The position numbers were made by a program, and so were the translations under genes. From NCBI GenBank assembly GCA_021202305.1, contig JAJQDG010000063.1:1-6450 (forward strand): 6,450 nucleotides of DNA. Direction: 5' to 3'. Of this stretch, positions 5,407 through 6,450 are shown piece by piece; position 1 is the stretch's first letter; every line of letters begins with the position of its first letter. The notes below the pieces were generated by a model, which saw nothing but the letters and a program-made list of their open reading frames with translations, was not told the origin of the DNA and ran no database searches. The stretch is from Candidatus Gastranaerophilales bacterium (lineage in GTDB: Bacteria; Cyanobacteriota; Vampirovibrionia; Gastranaerophilales; Gastranaerophilaceae).

Positions 5407-6450
5407 TTATCGCTCTAGCGTCAGAGCATAAAAAATTGCCATATTTATCCAAAAAATTATTTGAATCTGCGGTCTGAAAAAAACTGTGTCAAAAAACCCA
5501 TGAAACATAACCGCGCAAATGGTTAACAGTACAGAAAAAATAATTATTCTGTTCACAATCCAAATAGAGCCATTCAGCGTATATCTTACGGATTTGATTA
5601 TTACAAGCGAAATATAAAAAATAAATGATAAAAGCGCAAATATTCCGGATTCAACTGCAATTTCAAGGGGAACGGAATACGCACCCAGAGCATCGAATCC
5701 GGTTTTCATGTAAAGACCGTATATTTCTCTAAAATTTGAGTTGCCGACTCCTATCCCTAAAAAAATGTTATCTAAAAACATTTTAAAAGATGCTTGATAT
5801 ACATTCATTCTGAATGAAATTGACGAGTCGCCTCTCATTGAAAAAATTGAAAAAATCCTTGCACAAAATGAAGGAATTAAAAAAATTCCTGCCGCAATTA
5901 CCCCCGTAACTATAGCGCAATGAAGGCGATATTTTTTAAACAGAATAAAAATGTATGCAATGATTACCGCAAAGAAACCAAACAGCCCGAGATATGCCCC
6001 CCTGGAACCTGTTGCAAAAATTGCGTAGCAAAAGGTTAAAAATAAAAATGAAAAGAAAATGGCGCCCGGTTTATTTTTTTTAGATAAAGAATACAATAAA
6101 AACATAAAAACTGATGAAAGCCCCGCAACAAGATACCCTGCAAGAAGATTTGGGTTATACGGAATTAAAGTTCCGTAAGCGCGCGATATAAGGTGAGAAG
6201 AATCTTTCAAATTTGAACTGTCCTGCCAGGTGGCAATTTGATCAATATGGGTTAAATTTTGAATAATGCCGATAACAGCTTCAAAAGAGCAAACGGACAT
6301 TATTAACAAAATTACGGGAAATATTTTCTTTTTATTAAAAGAAAGGTAATAAGCGGCACTAAAATAAAAAAGAAGATAAATAAATGTTTTTAAAATCCCC
6401 TTAAGACTCAATAAAAAAAGTGAAGAACCCGCAAGAGAAATAATAACAAA
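5407..6450 (-). CDS. O-antigen ligase/polymerase family (Wzy_C) integral membrane protein, IctB-like; N-terminus beyond window
   Basis: The reading frame is open to the right edge, so the true start is outside; 347 residues are seen. It is a polytopic membrane protein with about eight or nine hydrophobic spans and a short basic C-terminus ending TLER. Numbering from the first visible residue, family hallmarks are Arg90 in SRAYGTLIPYNPNLLAGY (89-106), TGSRGAYLG (147-155), NIFLGIGVGNSNF (228-240), GAYSVPLEIAVESG (256-269) and HGFFDTVFFRPQ (317-328). The pattern is that of the Wzy_C superfamily, which joins or polymerises polyprenyl-linked glycans on the periplasmic face. The AYSVPLE and HGxxDTVxxRPQ wording is closest to cyanobacterial IctB proteins, once called bicarbonate transporters. 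Where many ligases have a His-Asn before the LExxxExG motif, this one has Tyr-Ser. The TTG at 6411 could be read as a start but has no supporting Shine-Dalgarno and lies in the middle of a longer open frame. Exact substrate unknown. Confidence 0.85.
   Translation of the reverse strand, partial: FVIISLAGSSLFLLSLKGILKTFIYLLFYFSAAYYLSFNKKKIFPVILLIMSVCSFEAVIGIIQNLTHIDQIATWQDSSNLKDSSHLISRAYGTLIPYNPNLLAGYLVAGLSSVFMFLLYSLSKKNKPGAIFFSFLFLTFCYAIFATGSRGAYLGLFGFFAVIIAYIFILFKKYRLHCAIVTGVIAAGIFLIPSFCARIFSIFSMRGDSSISFRMNVYQASFKMFLDNIFLGIGVGNSNFREIYGLYMKTGFDALGAYSVPLEIAVESGIFALLSFIFYISLVIIKSVRYTLNGSIWIVNRIIIFSVLLTICAVMFHGFFDTVFFRPQIQIIFWINMAIFYALTLER

Noticed and set aside
6409..6411. TTG as the start of the ligase-family gene
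   Set aside because: The frame stays open for 13 more hydrophobic codons to the window edge and no Shine-Dalgarno sequence precedes the TTG, so the gene is treated as truncated by the edge.

Overview
The window is AT-rich, single-copy chromosomal DNA carrying six protein-coding genes, two of them cut by the window edges. The combination suggests a Gram-negative-type bacterium related to Cyanobacteria, most likely the non-photosynthetic Vampirovibrionia/Melainabacteria (Gastranaerophilales). The main reasons are an O-antigen-ligase-family protein whose C-terminal half reads like the cyanobacterial IctB subfamily (AYSVPLE, HGFFDTV and RPQ motifs), a cyanobacterial-style FabI, and a small orphan protein with an N-terminal NFKGN motif. 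This placement is inference from motif memory, not from a search.

Layout, left to right. 1-780 (minus): N-terminal 260 residues of a class A penicillin-binding protein with a complete GT51 transglycosylase core, running off the left edge. 844-2412 (minus): a membrane-anchored GT2-like glycosyltransferase with weakened catalytic motifs and an unusual cytoplasmic-type C-terminal extension containing a five-cysteine cluster. 2413-2501: a compact divergent promoter region. 2502-3419 (plus): branched-chain amino acid aminotransferase ilvE, followed by a possible overlapping 35-codon ORF (3398-3505) and a strong bidirectional terminator (3520-3555). 3573-4406 (minus): fabI, preceded by a good sigma70-type promoter that contains a dyad. 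4537-5325 (minus): an unrecognised 262-residue helical protein with one C-terminal membrane span. 5407 to beyond 6450 (minus): an IctB-like O-antigen ligase/polymerase family membrane protein cut at its N-terminus by the right edge.

Four of the genes concern the cell envelope or its precursors: peptidoglycan polymerisation, a glycosyltransferase, fatty-acid elongation and a polysaccharide ligase-like protein. They lie on the minus strand, but 63-130 bp gaps and separate promoter-like sequences suggest short transcription units rather than one operon. ilvE is the only clear plus-strand gene and is insulated by the divergent promoter and the convergent terminator. No tRNA, rRNA, CRISPR array, insertion sequence or defence system is visible. 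The less ordinary observations are the predicted leaderless start of the glycosyltransferase, its Cys cluster, the coding-like small ORF after ilvE, and the dyad in the fabI promoter.
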